NCBI GenBank assembly: GCA_029962745.1
Contig: CM057156.1
Location: forward strand, 27,966,731 to 28,030,730
Reading direction: 5' to 3'
Length of the DNA stretch: 64,000 nucleotides
DNA from: Echinometra lucunter
Lineage: Eukaryota; Echinodermata; Echinoidea; Camarodonta; Echinometridae
The position numbers were made by a program, and so were the translations under genes. Below the pieces are notes generated by a model. It did no database searches. It was not told where the DNA came from and worked only from the letters and a program-made list of their open reading frames with translations. Below are positions 43,978 through 56,522 of the stretch, one piece after another (within the stretch, counting starts at the first letter, position 1; each line of letters begins with the position of its first letter).

Positions 43978-45562
43978 AGCCAAATATTTCCCGGTAACTC
44001 CGTCTAGAATTAGTGGCGTAGCTGGGATTTCAGTAAAGGGGGGGCGGTAGTGAGCACGGGAAGCGCGCTCCCAAGGGGGGTGCAGGGAGGGGGAAGTGTC
44101 CCCCGCGAGAAGAGCGGAAGCTCCGACGTTCCTTTGAATCGTTCCTTGTCTGCTCCCGCTCATCTTGATACGTCCTCTGCCTGTTATCGGGGGGGGGGGG
44201 GCAAATAATTCCCGGTAACTAAGTTTAGAATCAGTGGCGTTGCTAGGATTTCATTTTAGGGGGCGGTGGTGGGGCATGCGAATCGTGCGAAACACTTACT
44301 GAGCACGCGAAACGGGCTCTCTGGGGAGGGGGGGGGGTGCAGAGAGGGGGGCATTTATTTAGGAATCAAGATGTTAACTTAATTGGAAGAGAACAGAGAG
44401 GGAGAGAGAGTAAGAGACAGAGAGGGGGGGGGAATGTCAAGAGGAACGATAGGAGAAATTGAAAGTAAAATGAGCTGTGAGAAAAGTATAGAGGAAAAGA
44501 ACTTAGAAGAATATCCAATTTATTTGAGCGTGCTCTGTGTCTCTCAGTGCGTGGGATGAGTGTGTGCGTTTATATGCAAAATAGGGTTAGAATATTTCTT
44601 TTAAAAAAGAAAAGCTTGTAATTTGCAACAGCCCACTTCGGATGCGGCCCCACTGTATTTTGGTTCATCAGTTCATTAAGAATTATGTTCTAATTGTTGT
44701 AACATTTTTTGGTTTCACCACGGTTGTGTAGATTTCTTCAGAGACTTTGGTATGATTTCGTTAGACGATGAAGTGAGAGACGGGATGGGGTGTCCGATTT
44801 CGTAGTATCATGAAAAGCATTTTTGCAAACTATTCCAAGTCTAATAAGTTAATACTCCGGCAGAAGCTGAAATTTTATCTCAGAAAATTGATATTAAAAA
44901 AGGAATCAATATTAATGAATAGCTGAATGAATGAATGAATGAATGAATGATGAATAAATTACACCCTCGTAGCAAAAAAAGGCGGGGGCAGTCGCCCCCC
45001 CCCCCCCCCCCAAAAAAAAAAACACCAACAAAAAAAAAAAAAGAAAGAAAGAAAAAGAAGGGGGAAAACGTAAGAAGAGCAAGAGCAGACAAGGAACAAT
45101 TCGAAGAAAACATCGGAGCTTCCGTGCTTCGCGGGGAGGGGGAAAACTCCCCTTATAGGGAGAGCCTTTTGCGCGCTCAGTATTAAGTGTTTCGCAAGTG
45201 TTTCGCGTGCTCACTACCGCCCCCTAAAATGAAATCCTAGCAAAGCCACTGATTCTGGACTAAGTTACCGGGACATTTTTGGCTCTGCCCCCACCCCCCC
45301 CCCCCCCCCCCCCCGATAACAGGCAGAGAACGTCTTAAGATGAGCGGGAGCAGACAAGGAACGATTCAAAGGAACGTCGGAGCTTCCGCGCTTCTCGCGG
45401 GGGACACTCCCCCCTCCCTGCACCCCCCTTGGGAACGCGCTTCCCGTGCTCACTACCGCCCCCATAAAATGAAATCCTAGCTACGCCACTAATTCTAGAC
45501 GGAGTTACCGGGATATATTTGGCTCTGCCCACCCCCCCCCCCCCCCCCCCCCTTTCTGATAA

Positions 45563-45620
45563 CAGGCACCTGTTACGCCGCTGCAACAAGGCGCCTTAAA
45601 CCACTCGACCGCGGCACCTG
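45563..45620 (-). mobile_element. SINE family A head fragment (right arm)
   Basis: Reverse complement of 43877-43935, part of the inverted duplication. Confidence 0.6.
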
Positions 45621-45655
45621 ATGAAGGAAAATAAGATTTAAAAAAAAAAAAAAAA

Positions 45656-45783
45656 GTCGGTCTCGCGGGCCTTCGGCCTCGCGGGCCTTCGGTCTCGCGG
45701 GCCTTCGGTCTCGCGGGCCTTCGGTCTCGCGGGCCTTCGGTCTCGCGGGCCTTCGGTCTCGCGGGCCTTCGGCCTCGCGGGCG
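45656..45783 (-). repeat. 16-bp minisatellite, right arm (~8 copies)
   Basis: Reverse complement of the left-arm array, one unit longer, ending GCGGGCGGACC. Confidence 0.92.
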
Positions 45784-46627
45784 GACCCCGTGGATCGTGC
45801 TCTTGTGTTATTTTGTTAGAAGGAAAAATCGCATTGATCATGAATTCATTTCACTGAAAATTGAAAATAAGAGAAAAAAAGTCAGTAAATGTTTAAAATA
45901 ACTTCATTGTGAAAGAATAAACAATCTTATCTGTAATAAATTTTTTTATTTTAAAATGAATTTGTTGATGAGTTAAAAGTGAAGTCCACCTTGATATCAG
46001 TTTTAGAAGAAACACAAAAATTTGTATGTAACAGATCAGTGAAAGTTTTTTGAAAATCCAGTTAAAGATAGAAAGAAAGATGTGATCATTCAAATTCAAA
46101 TTCGCAACTCTGTGATAAATTATGCTGAAAATTGATAATTTTCTATTTTTTCTTTATATTGCTTTTACAATATATCATCATCTATCCTACATAATTTTCA
46201 CAAGTTTTTAGTCATGTAAATTTGTATTTCTCCAGCTTCTTGCTAGTGTACTGTATGAAAAGGTCTACTAGGGTACTTAACAACTAGCCGGTAATCAGTT
46301 GTCCTATCGTCTAGACAGAGGGGCCGTTCCAATTTAATCGTTTCCTCCCATCAGGACCTGTACTCAGAGGCAGTCAGTAACTCTGTGTAAAGTATATGAT
46401 AATGGGTCCTTATGTGATACACTCAGACCACAGAGCTCTAGTACAAAGTTTTATAGAGGATGCCTGTACCGTCATACCAGTGTGGTAGACCTACATGTAC
46501 AGTACTCCTGCATTTGTACACGGTGATGCATAGAAAAAGGTTTTACCATTTTATTTTGTAGAATAGGTAGGAAGCGAAAGATAGAGGCAACACTCTGGAC
46601 ATAGTCTGCCATCATAGTTTAACTATG

Positions 46628-46985
46628 ATCTAGTGGTCTAGTGGATATGTCACCAGACTGTAGATCTCGTGGTCCGAGTTCAAATCCTGGCGCGGCACTA
46701 ATGTCCTTTGGCAAGATATGAATCTACATTTGCCACTCTCCACCCAGGTGTTAAGTGGGTACCAGGTAGGATGCGAAAGTCATTGTGATTTGTTTAGCAT
46801 TGTGCGCGCCTGCAAAAGGCGCCTGGCTGGAATGCTCCCTAGGGAGTGGAGAAGGTGCATACATTGTATGCGGGCAAGCCTGAATCCGATGACCGGGGTA
46901 ATAATATTTCTCTAAAGCGCTTAGAGACTCTCTTGGAGATGTATTAGGCGCTATATAAATCCAGAATATTATTATTATTATTATA
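46628..46985 (+). mobile_element. tRNA-derived SINE (family D, near full length)
   Basis: The head has GTGGTCTAGTGGATATGTCA and B-box GGTCCGAGTTCAAATCC (46671-46687). The body includes CACCCAGGTGTTAAGTGGGT and AAGCGCTTAGAGACTC, and the 3' end is GGCGCTATATAAATCCAGAA followed by ATT repeats. The structure (tRNA head, conserved body, GCGCTATATAAAT end, ATT tail) is that of a classical SINE. Confidence 0.85.
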
Positions 46986-48359
46986 ACTACAGTTCATAGA
47001 TTATAGATGTCCTATTCGAAGTTGGAGATGGTTTTCATGCTCAGGTACAAATATTTTGATTGATGAAGAAAATCGTACCTGTACATGTAGCTGAATATCT
47101 GTCAAAATTTGGGTCAATTATATTATGTAATACATTGTCAGACTCATATTGATTTTTAAAGCCTGTGTACAGCTTTAGTAGGCCCTCAAAAACTGGTATT
47201 CATCATATTTCTGTACTTTTAGGCTGTTTTAGGTGGTAAGTAGCAAGATATTTTATTAGCAAAACTAAGGAGTGAATTTTTTTTCCTCAAGTAGAATTTT
47301 AAACATATGAGGGCAAAATATGGTTTTGATCTTGGGTCAGTAACATACAGCTCCAACAATTTTGATGTACATTACACAATACCTGCATATACATGTATAA
47401 AACCAATGAGAGTGCTGTTTACGTTGCAAGTATAACAAAGCACTGTGGTCATTGTGTTGGGAATGGTGAAGGGGTCCGATAATCAACTATTCCTTCAACT
47501 TCAACGATGAGCATTGATATTCTCATTGCTCATTGAAATCAGAAGTTTAAAGCATTGAATGCATCGATTTGTACCCATTTTCAGGGTGCGTAGCTTTAGC
47601 ACACCCGCCCATACATTGTACTTTGTATGCTGTTGACAGTTACATGTACATAATAATAATTATCTGTTCACCAGGCATGTGAGTATGCATTGTAAGGCTT
47701 TAATCCCAAGTTTATGAATCCCTCAAACAGCACCATTCAAAACACTGCATGCTTTCTGATGAATGGATGACTATAGAGTGCATACGGTGAATCAGTGCTT
47801 GTTTTGTACAGGTTGATTGGGTCTATTCAGGACTGTGACACAACAGTCTTTGGTGCTTGTGCACCCAAAGAATTTGTTTACGATTACACGGAAATGTCAT
47901 GTACTCATAACTTGACTTCCTGGCAAAAAAATTGATTTTCCCCGCAATATTTACGTATGAGTTGAACCAAGGAGAATTTTGAAACAACTTTAAAACTGGA
48001 TGTGTGGTTACTGCTCATAAGTTTGGAATGTTTTCTTCTTCTATCAACATTGGTGACTGAAAAAAGGCAAGAAAAATGATAGATTTACAGTAGGAGATTA
48101 GTATGTGCATGTATAAACCTTATACATTGTAAGAAATGAATACAGTTACTATTATCTTGTTGAATACTTACCCAGAGGTAACTGGGGCTAGAGTCTGGAA
48201 AATATGTCTGATACTGAAATCAAATCTTGCTCGACAGGTTAAAGCAGTGTTACACAGCACCCCTTTCAAGTACTGTAAACATTATTGGAGACTTGATCTA
48301 TTCATAGAAATTACATGTGGTATTTGAATAGCAGTAAGGTTCCTTTCTTGTTCTTATTC

Positions 48360-48560
48360 CTCGTACCATACCCCCGTTCCCATTCTTCACCCATCCTCTC
48401 CTCCCTACAGTAACCCTACCCCCTCCCACTTTTCTTTTGTCCCTCCTTCTAACCCCCTCTTCTGATTCCTTCTTCTTCCTTTCCTACTCCTATCCCCTCC
48501 CCCCCCCCCCCCCATCTCCATCCCCCACTCCTCGCCCATCCCCCAGTCTCCTTTCCCTCC
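48360..48560. repeat. ~200-bp polypyrimidine tract
   Basis: Almost uninterrupted C and T on the plus strand, including C16 at 48497-48512. The minus-strand frames through it are Gly/Arg/Glu/Lys low complexity. It could form a triplex (H-DNA). Confidence 0.9.
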
Positions 48561-48565
48561 TTGGC

Positions 48566-48780
48566 ACAAATTCAAATTCAAATTAAACAATTTATTGATT
48601 TCAATCCAAACATTAAGGATCATTCTCAAGTTTAAACATAACAAAACATAATAGCAAAATGAAACATCAAATAATCACACAAAAAAACAAAACAGATGAT
48701 AAGCATGCATGCCATATAAAGAATAGCTAAAGAAAAACAAACAAAACAATGCCACATGATTGTACAGGTAGACACAAACC
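48566..48780 (-). mobile_element. Possible LINE 3' end with AATTTG-repeat tail
   Basis: On the plus strand CAAATTCAAATTCAAATT precedes AAACAATTTATTGATTTCAA. Read on the minus strand this is an AATAAATTG signal followed by AATTTG hexamers, the tail style of some LINEs. No coding remnant is recognised, so the extent is a guess. Confidence 0.35.
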
Positions 48781-49830
48781 TGTCCTTTATACATGTACAT
48801 TGTACAACCTGTCATAGGCAGAAAGTACACCATGGCCCCTATCACTCAATGAGCAACCATGCATCCCTATAATATACCATCGGTTGGTCAATTACTGCAA
48901 ACTACTTACTTCAAATGATACTATAATTAGGTATTTGGAGTGTCCATGCTATTGGACGGTTTCTTAATTGGAGCTCGATTAGAGCCGTTTGTCTTTCGTG
49001 GAATCTTCTGTGTGGTTGTAAGAGCAGAGAATCTACTTTGTAGTCATCAAAATTGTTTTGGTTTATTGAAAGGGGAGGTCATTTCCCTGAAGGGATGCGT
49101 ACTGCACATCATAGTTTTTCTAATTTTGCAGTTTCCTTGTAAGGGGGCAGTCATAGTAATCTACTAAAAATAGTGATGGAAATATGTTTCCCACTGAAAA
49201 ATGCCCATTCAGTAGTTTCTTCCAATTCTAATAATCTGCGAAGCTAGCCTTATACAGAATGCAGTATACAGTACAGTGTAGCATACATTGCAGAACTTAG
49301 TTGATTATTTTTGGTTAGTAGCAAAGTAAACATGATGTTTTTTAGTTCTAATAGTACATGTACAACTTGGATTTGAAATACATTCCCCCTCCCTGTTGTA
49401 TACTAGTTTAGCAATGCAAGCCGGCATTTCACAAGTCGGTCGATTTCAGCAAGTTTTCATTATTTTGTGCACCAGTATGTATTTTCTGAGTCTACAACAT
49501 ATGCTTGAGGAATCTTTACATTTTTGTTAGTAGAGTACCAGGTAAATGAATTTGAAGTCACTGTTCAGTAACTGTCGACCAATAAGTTTTTTCAGATTTT
49601 TTATTTTTGTTGTTCTTGATACCGATTTAAAAAGATTTCCCCTAGATAGACAAAGTGAGAAGATAGCTGCAGGTATACATTATATTGTACCCGATAAAAT
49701 TCCATTGACATTGAGTGGAAATTCACTTAGAATGCGATAAATTTTCCAATCATCTTATGACTTTAATTTCCTTTTACACTGTACATACCATATTATACTT
49801 GTAGAGGTGCAGTTATCATCAATTATGCAT

Positions 49831-50673
49831 TTAATACCACTTTTACACCAAACAAATATAACGGAATAAAAGCGTTTTTTTTAAAAAAACGCTTTGGTAT
49901 GAACACTCGGCAAAGCGTCATATTTGAAAACGGAATTAAATATTCCGCAATCTACATGTGAGGTCTATCACTAGGTTTTGAGGTGTTTTGAAAACGGAAT
50001 ATTCCAAATATGACGCTTTATTTTTTGGTATGTACAGAAAAAAGGAAATAAAGCGGAATGAAATGTCAAAGGTCAACCAGGTTCCCACCAAAAACCTGGA
50101 AAATGCGGGAAACGAGTGAAAGCTGCATGGATCGGCATGGCAGTGCAGCGTACGTTTGACGCTACTAGCTGCATGGACGCGAATCATGTATGAAAAAACA
50201 AACGCGTTAGCATTCGTACATGAGTTTAAAAATTAAACTATACTTACATTGTACAAATGAAAAAAATAATTATTCAGTAAATTTAAACAAATTGCAATAA
50301 GTTAAGTAATAATTATACATTTTATTCTGAATAACTGATTTGTTTTGTTACATATATCAAATAAAACAAAAAAATTTAAGTTTACTAATTTTGATCCAGC
50401 GAGAATGATCAGCTCTTTAGACTTGTTTACGTATACGTTGGGTGTTTGTATACCGCGCGCTTATATAGCTAGAGATAGCAAAATGCATGGTGGGTAATGA
50501 CGTATTTCCGCACTCTCTCATGTGCACCGTAATATTACGCTTTCGCTCAAAACGGACTTCATTGGTTCAGTGTGAACAGAAACCAGAAGCGTTTTGGAAG
50601 CGTTTTGAAAGTGAAGCGTCATGAAATATAACGGCATGGATATTCCGTTTCGGCAGTGTGAAAACAGTATTAA
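49831..50673. mobile_element. TTAA-flanked MITE (~843 bp)
   Basis: The left end is TTAATACCACTTTTACACC and the right end read in reverse is TTAATACTGTTTTCACACTG. TTAA at both termini suggests a piggyBac-type target. The inside is built from repeated AACGGAATA, AATATTCCG and AAGCG/CGCTT words in both orientations, for example GAAAACGGAATTAAATATTCC and a GCGTCATATTTG/CAAATATGACGC pair. These give several internal hairpins. It is non-coding. Confidence 0.6.
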
Positions 50674-50928
50674 GCTTGCTAGAGGCTTGCCTTAAATTAT
50701 TATGAACTATATACTGCAAGCTGGAATTATATGCCGTAGTGCATAACAGGTGAACTGAATGAATACAGTAGTTTGTAACCAAGGGTTCTGGAGAGAAACA
50801 TGCATATTAAAATTCGAGAACATTAGTAAACTGGGCTGGGTTTCTTGAAACTGTCATACAAGTCTACATGTAAGTTCATGGACATTCCATTGAAATGCGT
50901 GCTAATTCTAAATTACACATTTCAATGG

Positions 50929-51640
50929 CAGGGCTGCCAACACTCACGCATTGAGCGTGAGACTCGCGCATTTCACCCATTTCTCACGCTCTCACGCTAA
51001 TCATGAAATTTCTCATGCACGAATCTGAAATAACTTAATATAATAATAAAAAATGATAGATTTCAATAAAATGGCGACCAACTCAAGAATTTAGGAAGCA
51101 CTGGCTATATTATCCTATGCATCGATACCCTGACATGACCGGCCCGTACCATACCGTATACGCACAATGAATTCTTTATGTTCATATGGAACACTTTCAA
51201 CCATAATAACAATGAAGATGGGAACAGAGGAGGCTTGATACAATAAATTCTCTATGTGGATGCTTGCTTGTTGCATCTTCCCATCATCTGCACCCAAGAG
51301 TACCTACATCCAAAACCTGGGTCAAACAGAGAAGGGAACCAAATAAACACATGGTTGGCATTTTTTCAACAAGTGGGTATTCCGTGTTTATCATTTTCTT
51401 TGCATGTAAAATTGTATAATTTGCTCTCTTCATAATGCCTTTAGGTATATGTTAAAATGCTCTATAAAGTATGCACCAGATCATACAATTTCACCTTGAA
51501 AAATAAAAAAGCTCCACACCGTAGGAGGGGGGGGGGGTCGCCCCCGTCCCAAACCCTCCCCCACTCCCTCGCTTCGCTTCCTCGCACTTCGCTTCTCGTA
51601 TAATCTCACTCTCAACTATCATCCAATGTTGGCAGCCCTG
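50929..51640. mobile_element. Non-autonomous element with CAGGGCTGCCAAC ends (712 bp)
   Basis: The left end is CAGGGCTGCCAACA and the right end its reverse complement TGTTGGCAGCCCTG. CAATGG lies immediately outside both ends (50923-50928 and 51641-51646). CAGGG-type ends resemble hAT elements, but the direct repeat is 6 bp rather than 8. Internally there are TCACGCTCTCACGC words, a G11 run and CTCGCTTCGCTTCCTCGC. No transposase is recognised. Confidence 0.7.
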
Positions 51641-54600
51641 CAATGGGATGTTCAAAAAGTTACATGTACATGTACTTTATGACGGTTTTGAGAAATGCAG
51701 CCATGGTCTATTAGTTTTCAAGTGGCAGCTGTACATACATGTATCATAACACAAGTACTCCAGATAATGTAAACTTCAGACATGTATAAGTTATTTGTAG
51801 AGTTGGATGAGTATCTGTTAGACTTTGTATTTCCTGTTATTGATTTTCAATGCCCACTGCCTCTTGAAAACTATGAGCATATAGAAAATTGTATGAGATT
51901 AATTTTCAAAGTACTGTAGTAATTAAAAACTGAATCAATAACCAGTGCACATCGGACTTTTGAGAGCTTGAAGAAATGGTTTCAAATATTCATTTCAGTT
52001 AATGTTTGTTCAAAATTTGTTTGATTTCATTGTAACGTACATGTAGGGATGTCATTGAATGCCTCTTTAAAGGTAATGACCAGTAGTGGTAGCAAAAAGA
52101 AAATTAGCATGAAACTAATTAAAAATAGTCTCATATTGTCCGGCTTGGATGAAAAAAGATATATGTGGGAGATTACCTGGTATTCCACTCATGATTTCAT
52201 TTGACTTTCAGTAAAATAATTTAAATGATCACATATCAACCGTTACCTTCTGCGCTATGCTAGGGCCACTCACCCTGACTGCTGCACGCACAGCATGTCA
52301 TGTTAACGGAAATCCCATTGCTTACACGTGTATGAGTAAAGTATAATTCCCGCGTGCAAAACTCAATGTTGATTTCTTTGATATTTTAGCCATTTCTGAA
52401 CCATTTTTTCTCAAAAGATGTCACCTATGTTTGAAATTAATCACTTTACATCAATACATGTTGTAATTTTCATTCCAGCTGCCAAAGTACATGTAGTTAA
52501 ATCTCCAAAGCGTCCTCTTTCCCACTACTGAACCTCTGCTTTAAAGAAAAAAGCAGTTGGCATATCCTGAACTGTATGATGCACGTATGCATTAAAGAGA
52601 ATTAATTTTTTTTCTTTGCTTATCTACAAATATGATCAGTTGTTCACCTATTCATATTGATAGAGCAACACCTACATGTGTGCTAATGGTAAAATATACA
52701 AACATTTAACTCTTGTTTTGTTTACATTAATCCAGTGTACTGTTCTTAATTAATCTCATAAATTTACATGTAACAACAGGCAATGCATAAGTCTTTATTG
52801 TGTACTGTGTATACAGCCTACATTGTAATACAATGGTTTAAAAAAAGATAAGAAAAAGGGATTGTCAGGGACTAAGAGGTTGTAGTGTAGGTGGGGGGGG
52901 GGGGGGGGGGGGGGCTGAAAATTACAAACTTTAAAAACAGTTTTTGATAACAATTTGAAAATTTCACTGCATTAGCCTAGAGACTACATGTACATGTACC
53001 CGGTATTATTTTATTGGCATGGGCATGGAGGTACATGGAGGCATACAGTGTACATTGTAAATAAATAGAGCCACTATTGGTGGCCATTTAGCATGCAAAA
53101 TGCTATGTAAGTTACCACTTCATGGTGTTTTTTGAAGTTGAATATTAGACAAATGAAAGTGAAAACTATTTTGCTCTTGGGTCACTGATATAAAAATTCC
53201 AAGAATAAGTGCCTGCATGTGTCAAAATGCAGTACTGGATCTGTCTGCATGCTCAATGAAAAGTTGTGATTATTATGCTGGCAGCCTTTTAAATGTTTAG
53301 GACGAGCAAGTCTTAGCGTAATTCAGAATGTACGATAGCCATTAAATCAAGGAGTTCTCAGAGTCCACTCCTTGATTATATTGTGTTGAAGTGTTCCTTT
53401 CAGTTATTTACACAAAAATTCACCGGAAGTCATGAATATCATACGATTTTACATGTATCTGTAAATAAAGCAACTGGCACAGTGTGAGGCTATTTGATCA
53501 ATTTCTTGTTAAATTCATTTTTGCCACTAAGCCTGTACAGTTAAAATGAATGAATGAATGAATGAATAAATTAGTCAGTCAATCAACTAACAATCGGTCA
53601 GTCAAGCCAATTCTGACTTTAAAGTCACACTCATGTTCTTAAGTGTTCCATTGACCATTGCTTCACTAAACATACATGTTGATAGCCATTCTCTATCAGG
53701 AAGTAAAAGTAAGCTCTTGCATAGTTACATGTGTGTATGCCATTTCATGTCGTGTACACTCTTTCCTAATACTGTGTTTCTCCATAGCCTACGCTGGAGC
53801 CCTTGAAGAAATATGCATATATCTATACACAAGGGGACATGCTTTGAGTATATAATAGTTTGAGATGTGATAGGAATCTACCATCAAGTTTGTTGTAAAA
53901 TGATCTGCTCAAAGATAGCTCTGTTGTTAAATGTGCTGGTATTCAAAAAGTAAAAGTTGTGTATTGGATAACGAAGAGTGAATTTATTGAAGAAATTATC
54001 TATAGAAAAGCTGTAATTCGACAAGATGTGCATTTGAAGTAAATGTATACTGTACAGTATTTGTATGTAAAATTTGATGACATAATACTGTAGATTTAAT
54101 GAGTATTGAAAATGCACATCTATCTGTAGTTTGGGCTGCAGATATTAATGATGAACAGACAGAATCAGTTAGTGTTCAACAGTTGTCCGCTTATGGCATA
54201 ATTATGAGGTATATTGCCAAACAAATATATCTGTAAATTGTGGAAAAAAATAAATTTTATATATCAGAGGTCAAAATGATATAGGTGCCAAGATCTTTGA
54301 TTGTTCAGATACAGTGGATATTGAAATTGCATTAATTTGTTGGATGTTTGGAGGAAATTGCATTATATTTTGTCATGTCATTTCACTGGTAATCAGGTTG
54401 CAGCTGATCTCTTTTCAAATTGGCCACTCCTGGACACAACCTAATTTTTTCACTAAGTATCAAACCTTCCTTCCTTTAAAAAAAAAGAAAAAAAGAAAAA
54501 AAAAGAGAGAATAAAATTGCTTCCATTCATGGTATATCAAAAAGAAATTTCCCTGCATGGTAGACATATTTACATGTATATCAAATTAAATATTAAGGAA

Positions 54601-54643
54601 TGGGGAATAAATTGCAGCATACAAGTTGAATTTCCGTTTGAAT

Positions 54644-54841
54644 TTAGCTGTTGTCTTCATTGTGCACATCCGATACCAAGGCAAGATCTCTCACCCGTTG
54701 CCATATCTCAATTAGACAATGACATGGTGTGTGATATGTTGACTCTTCATCACTTGGTTTCCATTCAGCAAGCTCCACATCAAATGTAGACACCATGGAG
54801 TTGTTTACACCGTATTTATCCCTTGCTTTGGTGAAGACCAC
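54644..54841 (-). other. 65-codon open frame with coding-like composition, unidentified
   Basis: Minus strand, ending in TAA at 54644. It includes STFDVELAEWKPSDEESTYH and CLIEIWQRVRDLALVSDVHN. The amino-acid mix (Trp, Asp, Glu, His spread evenly) is unlike the repeat-driven frames nearby. It has no recognisable family and no good acceptor upstream, since an in-frame stop precedes it directly. It may be a terminal exon or a decayed mobile-element fragment. Confidence 0.2.
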
Positions 54842-56522
54842 TTATACTTTATTCAGTAATAATCAGCTATTCTTAAATGTTCTTCAAACTTTTGAAAAGA
54901 AAAGGTGGTTGCATTACATAAATGCACAAATCTATTTGAAATTGGCTGAGCAAGCATGTTGAAAAATAACATTATTTCTCCTTTTTTTTTAGTGTAAAAT
55001 TTAAATAAGCTCTTTTTTTTGACAAATTGATTTTTTGCAGATTATTGTGTGAAAATAGTAGGCTTATACATGTAATTACCTTTGTTTATCAACATCGCAA
55101 TTTTTCCATTGTTTGTTTGTAAATGCAGGTAGCTATATCTAAATGTATTGAAAAGTATTTGAAAAACAAGTTGAAAGTTTCAGAGAATTGATTTGCAGCC
55201 TGTACTTTTTCAATTAAAGTTAAAATGAATAATAAAAGTTTATTTTTCCTGTTTGGGTTTGTAACTTGAGTGCTCAGTCCTGCATCCCTGAAGAATTGGA
55301 CTAGTGTGGATACACCCCCAGACTCATTACACACTATCCCTGTTGACACAGGCCTGGTTTAACGAGCTAATACTGTGTCCCTTTAGTGTGGTGATAATTA
55401 TCCTTGGCCACTCACTAATCAAAGAAACAGCACCCTAATTATTAGTTCAAGTCCCTAGACCATAAATTATCCTTGTTCTCATGATAATTGAATCTAGTAG
55501 ATAATGATATATAATTCTTGATCTTTAATTGATGTCAATCTGTGCTTTCTTCCAATTGTGATGATAAATATTTATGAACGTAGTGCATTAACAAAGACTT
55601 TTAAGAAATCAATCTAAGGCAATATTTTTGTGTGCAGTCTATTGCATAATGCAAAAGTCAATTTTGTAGGCTGCTTTAGTAAAATAGAGTACTGAACATT
55701 GAAATTGCTCTCGTAATTTGCAATAATTATTGTTGCTTTATTTGATATTTTTAGGAATGAACAGTTCACTTAACATTTTTAGATTTTGTGCAATTGCTTT
55801 AATCAATTATGTTAATTGTGTGGGCAGAGAAATACATGTAGGACAGTAAGTGACTCCTTATTACAGGAATATATTTTTGTGAAGGCTTCACAAATTATTG
55901 CTTGAGGTGCTGAAGGCCAAAAAAAGGTGCATCAAATCTGCCTTTCTCTAATAGATGTTTTTGGCCCTTTGACTACTGCTCTCTGTCGGAAATTCCTGTT
56001 TTCAATATTTTTAGAGTTATGAACATGGTATAAGCAATATCTCAGTTCTAAATCTGAAACTGTTATAAAGGTCGTGATTAATTTAGCAATTCAGCTTTTC
56101 CTGTAGATGCAATATATGCTTTGATAATGGATGAATTCTAAAAAACAACCCCCCCCCCCAAACAAAAACAAAAATAATCCACCAAAAACCACACTAGATA
56201 AAACAAAAGAAGACAAAAAAATCTTTAAAAAAAAAAACAAAACAAAAAAAAAAAAAAAACCAAAACCAATCCTCCCCCAAACACAACAAAAAACACACCA
56301 ATATATGTATACAGTGTTACAGAGGAAAGACGATACATTACATTCTCACACATATGAAGCTGATGCATCCAAATAAGAAAATTATTGGTCTGGAATTTTT
56401 TTTAGTGACCCCTTCAATTCCACCTTTTGATACCACAATTGTAAAAATAAAGAGTACCTTTAGTTTTATGCTAGTATTATTTTTATCACTATTACTAGTT
56501 ATATGTACATGATGATATTTTT

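Larger units (their letters stand above)
43731..45783. repeat. Large inverted duplication (arms ~600 bp, spacer ~830 bp)
   Basis: The left arm (43731 to about 44315) and right arm (about 45150 to 45783) are reverse complements. In order from the outside they hold: a 16-bp minisatellite of unit GCCCGCGAGACCGAAG, a T/A run, a SINE head (GTGCCGCGGTCGAGTGGTTT), CAACAGGTGCCTGTTATCAGAA-type sequence, and a long G/C run. Then come GGCAGAGCCAAATAT, a GTGGCGTAGCTGGGATTTCA module, GAGAAGAGCGGAAGCTCCGA, a second G/C run, and a second GTGGCGTTGCTAGGATTTCA module. The spacer (44316-45149) carries GA- and A-rich low-complexity sequence. Open frames in the arms are repeat artefacts. Confidence 0.85.

Noticed and set aside
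43674..43997. Frame with repeated GPRDRGPARPKARE units
   Set aside because: Produced by the 16-bp minisatellite and a poly-G run. The mirror frame exists in the other arm.
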